Origin: Catellatospora coxensis | GTDB taxonomy: Bacteria; Actinomycetota; Actinomycetes; Mycobacteriales; Micromonosporaceae | Reading direction: 5' to 3' | Assembly (NCBI RefSeq): GCF_016862635.1 | Contig: NZ_BONI01000068.1 | Span: 1-51,366, forward strand | DNA length: 51,366 bases | Part shown: piece after piece, positions 19,181-27,190 of the stretch | Numbering within the stretch: position 1 is the stretch's first letter | Layout: every line of letters begins with the position of its first letter | Translations under genes and position numbers: made by a program | The notes under the pieces: generated by a model | Database searches by the model: none | What the model was told of the DNA's origin: nothing | The model's input: only the letters and a program-made list of their open reading frames with translations

Positions 19181-19774
19181 TCAGCGCAACACCTGGCCCG
19201 GGAACTCGGCACACCCGGTCGAGCCCACAGAGTGGATCCTGAAGCCGGAGGGCGGAATCGAAGCTTCTACGCATGCGTAGGACCAGAAGAGTGCGAACCG
19301 CATGCCATATCGCCGGTCGAGAGCGAAGGTGGCGGTATGAGTGATGCCACTGCGTGAGTTCTCGAACGTCTTTCGGGGATGCCGGATGCAGTCCCAGTCA
19401 TCCGCCTCCAGCCAGGTGCCGTCCTCGAATTCGATCCGTGGGATGGTTCCTGTCTGCAGGTAAGGCCCTAACGGGCCGGGCCTCAGCTCGGAGTGCACGG
19501 GCTTCGGGCAGCTCACCGACTCGCCGGGAGGGTAGAAGACGGAGAACACGATCGTCGTGCTACGTACCTCGACCCTTCGCAGTCGCATGTGGCCGTCGGG
19601 GGTCATGTGAACGTCGCCCGTCGTGACTGCGGGGCTCGGCTGCACGGCCGCCTCGATGCGCCGATCCGCCTCCCACTGAGCCACCTTCATGAACACTGTG
19701 AGGACCGCGATCATTCCGCAAAAGCAACACATGAGAAGTATTGCGGCGATCAGCTTTAGCGCCCGGAAATCCAT
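19181..19774 (-). CDS. Membrane-anchored hypothetical protein
   Basis: A 197-residue protein. One N-terminal helix (residues ~6-29, LKLIAAILLMCCFCGMIAVLTVF) is followed by an amphipathic stretch and an outside-facing domain with five cysteines after the anchor. FEDGTWLEADDWDCIRHP and YGMRFALFWSYACVEASIP are the most structured segments. No family recognised. The DNA is visibly less GC-rich than its neighbours, suggesting acquisition. It lies 43 bp downstream of a SUKH-type gene in the same direction and may share its transcript. Confidence 0.7.
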   Translation of the reverse strand: MDFRALKLIAAILLMCCFCGMIAVLTVFMKVAQWEADRRIEAAVQPSPAVTTGDVHMTPDGHMRLRRVEVRSTTIVFSVFYPPGESVSCPKPVHSELRPGPLGPYLQTGTIPRIEFEDGTWLEADDWDCIRHPRKTFENSRSGITHTATFALDRRYGMRFALFWSYACVEASIPPSGFRIHSVGSTGCAEFPGQVLR

Positions 19775-19794
19775 GGATGCCGTTGTCCAATGTC

Positions 19795-19817
19795 GAGCTG
19801 AGCTGAGCTGAGCTGAG
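19795..19817. repeat. Pentanucleotide tandem repeat (GAGCT)n
   Basis: Four full GAGCT units plus GAG directly abut the stop codon of the leftward SUKH gene at 19818. A short slippage-prone tract; copy-number change would alter only the spacing between the two genes. Confidence 0.8.
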
Positions 19818-20555
19818 TCAATCCTCGTCCCCTTCGTCTTCCGGGACCATCAGCCAATCGCCCGGTAGCCTGTCCCGCACGGCTTGCACCGCCGCCGGGG
19901 TCCGGCCGTGGACCCACAGCCACGTGCCGCTGTCCTCGCGCAGCAGCACGTCGGGACCGGCGAACCAGCGCACGGGCGACTGATCCGGAGCGGCCCAGAG
20001 CGGGAGATCCGGCAGCGGCAGGCGTACGAACATCGCCCTCAGTGCCACCCGGGCGGCATCGTCGAGGTCAGCCCGGTTGTCGACGGTCTCCTCGTCAGCC
20101 GAGAACATCGCCTCCGACAGCACCATCTCGACCAGGGCGATCGACAGCCGATCGGCGTACGGCATCCAGCGGCCGCCGGTGCTCATCAGGACCGGCGGGT
20201 CGTCGTGGGCGTCGGACTCGGGCGACACGCCCCACGACGCGCAGTGCTGGTTCTCGACGCGGAACACGAGGACACCCTCGGCATCGCACCGAAGCTGGCC
20301 GGGTGTCAGCAGGCGGTCCTGTGCGGCAGTCAGGTCCCTGCGTCGCCCGAACAGCAGGTACGCCTCACGCAGCGCAGCCGGTAGCGCGATGCCGAGCCGT
20401 TCCTCGGCGGCCCGCAACCGGTCGGCGTCGACACCGTCGCCCTCGACCACGGGGCGGCCGTACGCCGCAGCCTGCGCGTGGACGAACTCCCACCCCCGGC
20501 GGCAGTCGCGGTCCTCGCCGCACAGCGCCTGAAGCGCGTCGAGACCGTCCAACAT
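19818..20555 (-). CDS. SMI1/KNR4 (SUKH) family protein
   Basis: A 245-residue protein. Residues ~42-75 (DADRLRAAEERLGIALPAALREAYLLFGRR) carry the SUKH signature 'aE..LG..LP..lr..y...g'. It continues with the LVFRVENQHCASWGV core strand and a variable C-terminal domain ending in an acidic tail. SUKH proteins often act as immunity proteins against polymorphic toxins; many actinomycete copies are orphans of unknown role. No toxin gene is adjacent. The start at 20555 fits the family N-terminus (MLDGLDALQALCGEDRDC); the Shine-Dalgarno site is poor. Confidence 0.8.
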   Translation of the reverse strand: MLDGLDALQALCGEDRDCRRGWEFVHAQAAAYGRPVVEGDGVDADRLRAAEERLGIALPAALREAYLLFGRRRDLTAAQDRLLTPGQLRCDAEGVLVFRVENQHCASWGVSPESDAHDDPPVLMSTGGRWMPYADRLSIALVEMVLSEAMFSADEETVDNRADLDDAARVALRAMFVRLPLPDLPLWAAPDQSPVRWFAGPDVLLREDSGTWLWVHGRTPAAVQAVRDRLPGDWLMVPEDEGDED

Positions 20556-20589
20556 GCCGCCAACCCTACTGACTGACGCATTGTGCGGC

Positions 20590-20627
20590 TTGACTTCGAG
20601 TGTGCTCCAACTGCGAGGCTGGGCGGC
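20590..20627 (+). promoter_or_regulatory. MerR-type promoter/operator, 19-bp spacer, leaderless
   Basis: -35 TTGACT (20590-20595) and -10 GAGGCT (20615-20620) are 19 bp apart, the over-long spacing that MerR activators correct. The spacer holds the dyad TTCGAGTGTGCTCCAA. The expected start of transcription coincides with the ATG at 20628, so the mRNA is probably leaderless and autoregulated. Confidence 0.75.
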
Positions 20628-21008
20628 ATGGAGGAAGGGCTGTCGGTAGGCGAGGTCGCGGCCAAGACCGGGCTGACGGCATACACCCTGCGCTGGTACG
20701 AGCAGGTCGGGCTGCTCGACCCGATCCCGCGCGACCACGCGGGCCGCCGCCGCTACCGGCTGCGCGACGTCGAGCGGCTCGACCTGCTGACCAAGATGCG
20801 CGCCACCGGCATGCCGGTGCGGGAGATGCTCCGCTACATCGAGCTGGTCCGCGCGGGCACGCACAACCGCCGGGAAAGGCTGGAGCTGCTGGAACAGCAC
20901 CGTACGACGGTGCTGCGCCAGATCAGCGAGCTGGAGCGCGACCTGGCCGTCATCGATCGGAAGATCACCAGATATCGGGGGTACCTAGATGCAGAGCAGA
21001 CTGATTGA
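20628..21008 (+). CDS. MerR-family transcriptional regulator
   Basis: A 126-residue activator. The winged helix is LSVGEVAAKTGLTAYTLRWYEQVGLLDPIPRDHAGRRRYRLRDVERL (residues 5-51). A dimerisation coiled coil (RRERLELLEQHRTTVLRQISELERDLAVIDRKI) and a short tail without metal-binding cysteines follow, so it is not of the CueR/ZntR type. The downstream aldo/keto reductase starts 20 bp before its stop, forming a coupled two-gene unit. MerR-AKR pairs of this kind are common in actinomycetes; the inducer is unknown. Confidence 0.9.
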   Translation: MEEGLSVGEVAAKTGLTAYTLRWYEQVGLLDPIPRDHAGRRRYRLRDVERLDLLTKMRATGMPVREMLRYIELVRAGTHNRRERLELLEQHRTTVLRQISELERDLAVIDRKITRYRGYLDAEQTD

Positions 21009-21960
21009 CCCGGCCGGACCGGCGATCCCGGCGCTCGGCCTGGGCTGCATGGGCATGAGCACCAACTACGGCCCGGCCGACCAGGACGAGTCGCTGGCCA
21101 CCCTGCACCGGGCGCTGGAACTGGGCGTGGTGCACTTCGACACGTCGGCGTCCTACGGCGAGGGCCGCAACGAGGAGCTGCTGGCGCGGTTCCTGCCCGG
21201 CAACCGCGACCGGGTCTTTCTGGCCACCAAGTTCGCCATCCGGCGCGACGGCGGCGTGCACCGGGTCGACTCCAGCCCCGGCTGGGCCCGGCAGTCCTGC
21301 GAGAACTCGCTGCGCCGCCTCGGCGTGGACGTGATCGACCTGTTCTACCTGCACCGGCGCAACCCCGAGGTCCCGATCGAGGACACCGTCGCGGCGATGG
21401 CCGACCTGGTCGCGCAGGGCAAGGTGCGCCGGCTGGGGCTGTCGGAGGTCGGTGCGCAGACGATCCGGCGGGCGCACGCGGTGCACCCGATCAGCGCGTT
21501 GCAGATCGAGTACTCCCTGTTCAGCCGTGACATCGAGGACGAGGTGCTGCCGGTGTGCCGGGAGCTGGGCATCCGGCTCGTGGCGTACTCGCCGATCGGG
21601 CGGGGCCTGCTCACCGGCACGATCCGGTCGACCGACGGCCTGGACGGCAGCGACAACCGGCTGAACCACCCGCGTTTCGCCGCCGGCAACCTCGATCACA
21701 ACCTGGCGCTGGTCGACCGGATCCGTGACATCGCGGGCGCGGCCGGGTGCACCCCGGCGCAGGTGGCCATCGCGTGGGTACTGGCGCAGGGCGACGACGT
21801 GCACGCCATCCCGGGCACGACCCGCCGCACCCACCTGGCCGAGAACGTCGCCGCCGCCGACGTCGTGCTCACCGAGGAGCAGCTCGCGGCACTGAGCGGG
21901 CTCGGCCCCGCGGCGGGGGCGCGACTGTCGGCGTTCGCGCAGACGATGGTCGGCCACTGA
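20989..21960 (+). CDS. Aldo/keto reductase
   Basis: A 323-residue NADPH-dependent TIM-barrel oxidoreductase. The catalytic tetrad is visible: Asp and Tyr in HFDTSASYGEGRNEELL, Lys in VFLATKF, and His in DLFYLHRRNPEVPIEDTV. The C-terminal cofactor site appears in IPGTTRRTHLAENVAAADVVLTEEQ. The G-C-M-G-M-S start and 'RNEELL' fit the AKR13/YakC group. Substrates are reactive aldehydes or ketones. The start overlaps the regulator, indicating joint induction. Confidence 0.9.
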   Translation: MQSRLIDPAGPAIPALGLGCMGMSTNYGPADQDESLATLHRALELGVVHFDTSASYGEGRNEELLARFLPGNRDRVFLATKFAIRRDGGVHRVDSSPGWARQSCENSLRRLGVDVIDLFYLHRRNPEVPIEDTVAAMADLVAQGKVRRLGLSEVGAQTIRRAHAVHPISALQIEYSLFSRDIEDEVLPVCRELGIRLVAYSPIGRGLLTGTIRSTDGLDGSDNRLNHPRFAAGNLDHNLALVDRIRDIAGAAGCTPAQVAIAWVLAQGDDVHAIPGTTRRTHLAENVAAADVVLTEEQLAALSGLGPAAGARLSAFAQTMVGH

Positions 21961-22002
21961 TGCCTGGGTGGCGCTCAGGTCGTATCGCGAGCGGGGAGGG
22001 CC

Positions 22003-22557
22003 ATGATTGTGCCGTCCGAGGTTGACTTCTCCCGTGTTCTGCAACTGCTCCGGAGGGTTCCTTTGCCCCCCGAGGGCGAGGTTGTCCAAGGTGCGGACGA
22101 CGCCCAGGTTGCCGCGATCGCAGAAAGATACGGCCAGCCTCTACCCAGTAGTTATGTGGAATGGCTGCGTGTCTGCAACGGTTCATCTGCGGGGCCGGGC
22201 GGGATATTCGGCGCACGTGTCCAGGCGAACCGGCCGGATGCTCTGGACATCCTGGATTTCCATCCCGAGTGGATCGATTTCGGCTGGATACCCGTGGCGG
22301 GCGATGGGTGCGGAAATTACTATGTGTTGGATTTCTCCAGGCGGTATATAGATCGGGACGCCGTTTTCTTTGTGGATTCCATGGATGGTGAAGGGCTGAC
22401 CTATGTAGCTGCGAGCTGCCTGCCGATATTCCTTGAATCCCTGCTGGAGAGGGAGTTGGGCGAGCGGAGCTGGCCCTTTTCGGCTGCCTATGTCAAGGAC
22501 AAGGATCCTGACATCATGCTGATTCGGGACGCGATTCTACTGCCCTGGTACGGCTGA
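22003..22557 (+). CDS. SMI1/KNR4 (SUKH) family protein
   Basis: A 184-residue protein. The SUKH core is visible as DDAQVAAIAERYGQPLPSSYVEWLRVCNGSSAG, then the hydrophobic strands WIPVAGDGCGNYYVLDFSRR and AVFFVDSMDGEGLTYVAASCLPIFLESLLERE. 'GDGcGNyy.lD' is typical of the knr4 family. The ATG has a strong GGGGAGGG site. Third codon positions hold many A/T compared with neighbours, suggesting recent transfer. Most likely an orphan immunity-type protein; the partner toxin is not in the window. Confidence 0.85.
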   Translation: MIVPSEVDFSRVLQLLRRVPLPPEGEVVQGADDAQVAAIAERYGQPLPSSYVEWLRVCNGSSAGPGGIFGARVQANRPDALDILDFHPEWIDFGWIPVAGDGCGNYYVLDFSRRYIDRDAVFFVDSMDGEGLTYVAASCLPIFLESLLERELGERSWPFSAAYVKDKDPDIMLIRDAILLPWYG

Positions 22558-22574
22558 TCGCCTTCTCGGATGGT

Positions 22575-22604
22575 GCCGTCGCGCCGACATGCCGGCGCGA
22601 CGGC
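22575..22604. terminator. Bidirectional terminator between SUKH gene and PBP gene
   Basis: Perfect 12-bp stem GCCGTCGCGCCG / CGGCGCGACGGC with a 6-nt loop, followed by CCTTCT, between convergent stops at 22557 and 22655. Confidence 0.8.
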
Positions 22605-22654
22605 CCTTCTCGGTGTGGATATGTTCAGGTCGTGCGCAGTGGTGGACCTGCCGG

Positions 22655-25339
22655 TCAGTCCGAGGCGGACGGCAGAGGGCCGGGTGGTGTGTGGCCCGGT
22701 CCCTGTCCGCCGGTCGAGGGCGACGGCACCAGGTCGGCGTTGCCGGGAACGTTCGGGCTGGCCCCGAGGCACAACGGCATGGGTTTGCAGCCGTCCGGCT
22801 TCGGCTTCTTCGACGGTTCGACGCCGTCGCCCACGCCCTCGGACTCGCCGAGCTTGCCGTTGGTGCCGTTGGCCAGGGGTTCCAGCGGGAGTTTCATGTC
22901 GGCGTGGGCCTGGTTCATGAAGCCCTGCCAGATCTCGGCGGGCAGGCCGACGCTGGTGATGTTGCCGCCGCCGAGCGCGGCGGGCCGGTAGATCGGGTCC
23001 GAGGCGTTCTTGACGTTGCCGACCCAGATGGCCGAGGCGATCTGCGGGGTGTAGCCGACGGTCCAGACGTTGGAGTGGGCCTTGTCCTGGACCTTGCTCT
23101 CCCAGGTGCCGGTCTTGGCGGCGGCCTGGCGGCCGCCCGCGAGCGCCCGGTAGTAGCTCTTGGGCAGCTGCTTGAGCATGCCGGTGACCTCGTCGGCGAC
23201 TTCCTGCCGGATGCGCCGCTCGGCCTTGCTGACCTCGCCGGTGTTGGGCACCAGCCGGTACTTGCCGTTCTCGTCCTTCTTCTCGACGCGGAGCACGACG
23301 TGCGGCTTGTTGTAGACGCCGTGGTTGGCGAAGGTGGCCATGCCGGTGGCGTGGTCGAGCACGGTGATCGGGTACTGGCCGAAGCCGACCTGGTAGTCGA
23401 AGGAGGCGCGGCTGGTGTCGGTCTCGGGCTTGGTGAGGTCGCGGGCCTTGCCGTCGCTGACCGCCCACATGGTGTCGATGCCGGCGGCGTGGGCCATGGC
23501 GACGACGTTCTTCGGCTCGATCTTCTTGGCGATCTTGAAGAACGGCACGTTGAGGGAGAGCCGGGTGACGTCCTGCAGCGTGCACTTGCGCTTGCACTTG
23601 AGGCTGCCCGCGTCGCGGCCGGCGTTCTCCACCTCGTACGGGCAGAGCTTGTACTTGTCGCAGTTCCTCTTCTTGCCGGTGGCGACGATGGGCGTCGGGT
23701 CCCAGGTGGACTTGAGCGAGATGCCCGCGTCGATCGCGGCGGCCAGCGTGTACACCTTGAACGACGACGCCGGCGGGTGGCCGCCGTCCTCCCAGATGGT
23801 GCCCTCGTTGATCTTTCCGGCGTAGTCGATGCCGGTGCCGTCCGCGCCGCCGTAGTAGGCCAGGATGCGGCCGTTCCTCGGGTCGATGGCCACCCCGGCC
23901 GCGATCACGTTCTTGGGATAACCCTTGATCTTCGTGTACGCCCCGTCGACCTTGTGGTCCACGGCCTTGACGACGTCGTTGGTGCACTCCTTCTCGTCGC
24001 CCTTGCCCTTGCAGGTCTCCTTCCACTCGAACGTGCGGTACAGCTGCGCCTCCAGCGCCTTCTGCGCCTTGGAGTTGATCGTCGTGGTGATCCGGTACCC
24101 CTTGTTGCGCCAGTCGGTGATGCCCCAGGCGGCCATCTCCCGCTCGACGTATTTGTTGATCACGAAGCCGGTGCCGGTGCCCTGGATGCCGGTCTCGCCG
24201 GACCGGGCGGAGTACTTGCGCAGCGTCTTGTCCGGGTAGACCATCGCCGCGCGCTTCTGCGGGTCGAGCCGGCCCATCTCGACCATGTTGTCGAGCACGT
24301 AGTTCCAGCGGGTGCGGGCGGCGTCGGGGCTGAGGTGCGGGTCGTAGCCCTTGGTGCCGTCGTAGTCGTTGGGCTCGGGCTGCTTGAGCACCGCGCCGAG
24401 CACCGCCGCCTGCTCGACCGTCAGCTGGCTGGCCGACCTGTTGAAGTAGGCCTTCGCGGCCGCGCCGACGCCGCTGGAGCCGCGGCCGAACCAGACGGTG
24501 TTCACGTAGAACCCGAGGATCTCGTCCTTGGAGTGCTCCTCCTCCAGCCGCCGCGCCATCACCGCCTCGCGCAGCTTGCGGGCGTAGGTGACCTCCAGGT
24601 CCTTGGCCGCGTTGCGGGCGTACTGCTGGGTGATGGTCGATGCGCCCTGGGTCTCGCCGCCGGTCAGGTTGTTCCAGGCGGCGCGTGCGATGCCCCACAG
24701 GTCGATGCCGCTGTGGTTGAAGAAGTTCTTGTCCTCGCCCGCGATGAGCGCGACCTTCACCTCGTCGGACAGCCGGGACATGGGGACGATCTCGCGGTTC
24801 TCGCCGCCGAGCTTGGCGATCTGCTCGCCGTCGGCGGAGTAGACGAAGGTGTTCTCGTTGGGGCTGAAGTCGGCGGGCTCGGGGACCGAGTCGTAGAGGT
24901 AGGTGACGCCGATCAGGCCGCCGCCGGCGAGCATGACGACGATCGCCGCCGAGGCCAGCACGATGCTGCGCCACTTACGCCGCCAGCCCTTGCCCTTGCG
25001 GCCGGGGCTCTTGCCGGAGTTCTTGCCGTCCGGGTGGTCGCCGTCGGCGCCCTTGCTCGTGGGCAGCACGGTGGTGCGGTTCGTGCCGCCGACCGTGGCC
25101 CGGCCGGTGACGCCGCCGACGCTCGCCCGTCCGGCGGCGGACGGCACGGGGGCGCGGCCGGCGCCGGGGCGCAGCGGGGCCGGACCGGCCGGCGCGGGGC
25201 CGTGGCCGCCGCTGGTGCGGCCGGCCCGGTCGCCGCCGGGGCCGGGCCGGTCGGGGCGGACGCTGGGGCCGGGAGGCTTGCCGGGGCCGTCGGATGGCGC
25301 CGAGGCGCGGGCCGAGCCGGGTGCCGGGGGCGTGGTCAT
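22655..25339 (-). CDS. Class A penicillin-binding protein (bifunctional transglycosylase/transpeptidase)
   Basis: An 894-residue peptidoglycan synthase. The cytoplasmic N-terminus (1-123) is Pro/Gly/Ala-rich and ends in a basic patch, and one transmembrane helix spans ~125-148. The GT51 domain shows GEDKNFFNHSGID (E202, H209), GASTITQQYARN and FYVNTVWFGRGSSGVGAAAKAYF. The transpeptidase domain has the SxxK serine at S525 (ASSFK), SLN as SxN and AAKTGTWES as KTG. Unusual Cys/Lys-rich inserts (ETCKGKGDEKECTND and KKRNCDKYKLCPYE) precede and follow the SxxK motif. The tail is long and Pro/Ser-rich. Start ATG 25339; monocistronic. Confidence 0.93.
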   Translation of the reverse strand: MTTPPAPGSARASAPSDGPGKPPGPSVRPDRPGPGGDRAGRTSGGHGPAPAGPAPLRPGAGRAPVPSAAGRASVGGVTGRATVGGTNRTTVLPTSKGADGDHPDGKNSGKSPGRKGKGWRRKWRSIVLASAAIVVMLAGGGLIGVTYLYDSVPEPADFSPNENTFVYSADGEQIAKLGGENREIVPMSRLSDEVKVALIAGEDKNFFNHSGIDLWGIARAAWNNLTGGETQGASTITQQYARNAAKDLEVTYARKLREAVMARRLEEEHSKDEILGFYVNTVWFGRGSSGVGAAAKAYFNRSASQLTVEQAAVLGAVLKQPEPNDYDGTKGYDPHLSPDAARTRWNYVLDNMVEMGRLDPQKRAAMVYPDKTLRKYSARSGETGIQGTGTGFVINKYVEREMAAWGITDWRNKGYRITTTINSKAQKALEAQLYRTFEWKETCKGKGDEKECTNDVVKAVDHKVDGAYTKIKGYPKNVIAAGVAIDPRNGRILAYYGGADGTGIDYAGKINEGTIWEDGGHPPASSFKVYTLAAAIDAGISLKSTWDPTPIVATGKKRNCDKYKLCPYEVENAGRDAGSLKCKRKCTLQDVTRLSLNVPFFKIAKKIEPKNVVAMAHAAGIDTMWAVSDGKARDLTKPETDTSRASFDYQVGFGQYPITVLDHATGMATFANHGVYNKPHVVLRVEKKDENGKYRLVPNTGEVSKAERRIRQEVADEVTGMLKQLPKSYYRALAGGRQAAAKTGTWESKVQDKAHSNVWTVGYTPQIASAIWVGNVKNASDPIYRPAALGGGNITSVGLPAEIWQGFMNQAHADMKLPLEPLANGTNGKLGESEGVGDGVEPSKKPKPDGCKPMPLCLGASPNVPGNADLVPSPSTGGQGPGHTPPGPLPSASD

Positions 25340-25673
25340 CGAGTCAACCCTTCCGGTCGGAGATGAGCTGAGTGCGGGGACAGGGGGAAGGAGCGGTGCG
25401 GCACCGCCCGGTGGGGCCTCGGCCCACGGCCAGGTGCGCCGCGTGGTGCTCAGGCGGCCCCGCTCAGCCCCCGGGAGACACCGTTCTCATGGGCGGCGAG
25501 GGCGACCTGTGCAAAGGCCACTCCACGTCCGACATCCTGCCTCACAAATCGGGTGAAGTCCGGCAAGACACCACGCTGCGGGCGTCGCGCCCGGCAGGGA
25601 GAAGCCCTGTGGCGTATCCCGAAAGCGGCGAGAAGTCCTCCGTGATGCGCCTGAGCTGGGGCAACGCAAGATC
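25340..25673. other. Intergenic region without recognisable gene
   Basis: About 330 bp upstream of both the PBP (-) and the aldo/keto reductase (+). It should hold the PBP promoter. I see no coding pattern; the frames here are short or composition-driven. Confidence 0.6.
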
Positions 25674-25723
25674 TGGACTTGACGGTCCAATTCTGCGGAG
25701 CTACGTTGGACCGAGCGGTCCAA
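25674..25723 (+). promoter_or_regulatory. Promoter with two palindromic operators for aldo/keto reductase
   Basis: -35 TTGACG (25679-25684) and -10 TACGTT (25702-25707) are 17 bp apart. Each hexamer is embedded in a TGGAC-N6-GTCCA dyad: 25674-25689, and 25706-25723, where TTGGACCG AG CGGTCCAA is a perfect 8-bp-arm palindrome. This is a textbook TetR-like repression layout, but no such regulator gene is in the window. Confidence 0.75.
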
Positions 25724-25758
25724 TACCGGCCGCGAGACTTCGATCAGGGACGGCGGCT

Positions 25759-26844
25759 GTGAACGACTACTACCTGCTCGGCAGGTCCGGGCTGCGGGTG
25801 AGCAGGCTGGCGCTGGGCACGATGAACTTCGGCGTGGACGGCTTCCATGCCGCGTACGGCAAGACCGAGAGCGAGGCCGAGCCGATCTTCCGGCGCTACC
25901 TGGAGGGCGGCGGCAACTTCATCGACACGGCGGACTTCTACACCGCGGGCGAGAGCGAGACCATCCTCGGGCGGCTGATCGCGTCCGCCGGGGTGCGCGA
26001 CCGGGTGGTGCTGACCAGCAAGTTCACCAACACCGTCGACCCGTCCGACCCGAACGCGGCGGGCAATGGCCGCAAGCACGTCATGCGCGCCGTCGAGGCG
26101 TCGCTGAAGCGGCTCGGCACCGACTACCTCGACCTCTACCTGCTGCACACCTGGGACCGGATCACCCCGGTCGAGGAGGTGGTGCGCACCTTCGACGACC
26201 TGGTGCGCGCCGGCAAGATCCGCTATGCGGGGCTGTCCGACGTGCCCGCCTGGTACGCCGCCCGCGCCCAGAGCCTCGCCGAGGCCCACGCGCTGACCCC
26301 GATGATCAACCTGCAGCTGCCGTACTCCCTGGTCAATCGGGGCATCGAGGCCGAGTATCCGGCGATGGCCCAGTCGCTGGGCATGGGGCTGACCGCCTGG
26401 AGCCCGATCGGCGGCGGCCTGCTGTCGGGCAAGTACCGGCGCACCGGCGACGGGCTGGCCGGGGACGGGCGGCTCGGCGGGGGAGCGCAGCCGGTCGCCG
26501 AGCGCGACTGGGCGGTCATCGAGGTCCTGGAGCAGGTCGCGGGCGAGCTCGGCCGCAGCATGGCCCAGGTCGCGGTCAACTGGGTGGCGACCCGGCCCGC
26601 CGTGGGCTCGGTGATCATCGGGGCGAGCAGCGCCGGGCAGCTGGACGCCAACCTGGCCGCGCTCGACTTCACCATCCCGGCCGAGCTGCGCGACCGGCTG
26701 GAGCGGGCCGGAGCGCCGGAGCCGGGCGGGCCCTACGCGATGTTCACCCCGGGGTACCAGTCCTGGATCGTGAGCCCGGGTCTCGGCATCGGCGACAAGC
26801 CGGCCGGGTATGCCCCACCGGTCTGGAACGGCGCGGCCGCCTGA
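25759..26844 (+). CDS. Aldo/keto reductase
   Basis: A 361-residue TIM-barrel oxidoreductase. The catalytic Asp/Tyr lie in NFIDTADFYTAGESETILG, Lys in VVLTSKF and His in DLYLLHTWDRITPVEEV. SVIIGASSAGQLDANLAALDF forms the NADP site. The N-terminus YYLLGRSGLRVSRLALGTMNFG and the GSSMAQ-like 'GRSMAQVAVNWV' match the large AKR11/12-type bacterial group. GTG 25759 has AGGGA 8 nt upstream. It is controlled by the double operator promoter just upstream and closed by a hairpin, so it is a single-gene inducible unit. Confidence 0.9.
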   Translation: MNDYYLLGRSGLRVSRLALGTMNFGVDGFHAAYGKTESEAEPIFRRYLEGGGNFIDTADFYTAGESETILGRLIASAGVRDRVVLTSKFTNTVDPSDPNAAGNGRKHVMRAVEASLKRLGTDYLDLYLLHTWDRITPVEEVVRTFDDLVRAGKIRYAGLSDVPAWYAARAQSLAEAHALTPMINLQLPYSLVNRGIEAEYPAMAQSLGMGLTAWSPIGGGLLSGKYRRTGDGLAGDGRLGGGAQPVAERDWAVIEVLEQVAGELGRSMAQVAVNWVATRPAVGSVIIGASSAGQLDANLAALDFTIPAELRDRLERAGAPEPGGPYAMFTPGYQSWIVSPGLGIGDKPAGYAPPVWNGAAA

Positions 26845-26848
26845 CCTC

Positions 26849-26882
26849 AGCCGGCGCCGCTCCTCGCCGGGCGGCGCCGGCT
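26849..26882 (+). terminator. Terminator after aldo/keto reductase
   Basis: Perfect 11-bp stem AGCCGGCGCCG / CGGCGCCGGCT with a 12-nt loop, 4 nt after the stop, followed by CGCTCTATTT. Confidence 0.8.
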
Positions 26883-26971
26883 CGCTCTATTTCGGACGGT
26901 CATTGCCGACCTGAGCTGCTGATATGCGGCATACTTGCATGTGTTCGGGCCGAAATCACGACCTTGTATGG

Positions 26972-27000
26972 TTGACACTGTCGATGCGTGTCGCAAGAAT
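26972..27000 (+). promoter_or_regulatory. Promoter of the diaminopropionate-type biosynthetic operon
   Basis: -35 TTGACA (26972-26977), 17-bp spacer, -10 AAGAAT (26995-27000): one of the strongest sigma-70-like matches in the window. The region GACAC...GTGTC forms a small dyad overlapping it, a possible operator. Transcription would begin near 27006, about 185 nt before the first candidate start codon. Confidence 0.65.
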
Positions 27001-27190
27001 TACCTCCGGTCACCCCCGGGTGCGGCATCGCGACTGATGCTGCGCTCCCTCACCCCTGCCGGATCGTGCCGCCACGATCGCCGGACGGGGTGCCTTCTTG
27101 CTGCCCTCAGCGGGCCAGCGACTGCGCGCAACGGGGCTCGCGGACGATCCGTCACGCCATGATGCAGCCAGGGTCCGAAAGAGATGCGCC
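27001..27190 (+). promoter_or_regulatory. Long structured 5' leader of the biosynthetic operon
   Basis: No gene is evident. It contains a strong hairpin near 27060-27090: GATCGTG / CACGATC with loop CCGC, flanked by CCG and CCGG that extend the stem. A leader of this length with a stable stem can host attenuation or a regulatory RNA. I could not match it to a known riboswitch by eye. Confidence 0.4.

Noticed and set aside
25487-25723. Minus-strand frame in the PBP-AKR gap
   Set aside because: No ribosome site, no recognisable motif, and it overlaps the promoter and operators of the aldo/keto reductase.
26935-27162. Possible 75-codon gene upstream of the biosynthetic operon
   Set aside because: It begins upstream of the predicted promoter, has no ribosome site and contains the hairpin; more likely untranslated leader.
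27001-27190. Known riboswitch (SAM-IV, cobalamin, TPP) in the biosynthetic leader
   Set aside because: I could not place the conserved cores of these classes; only a generic stable stem is visible.
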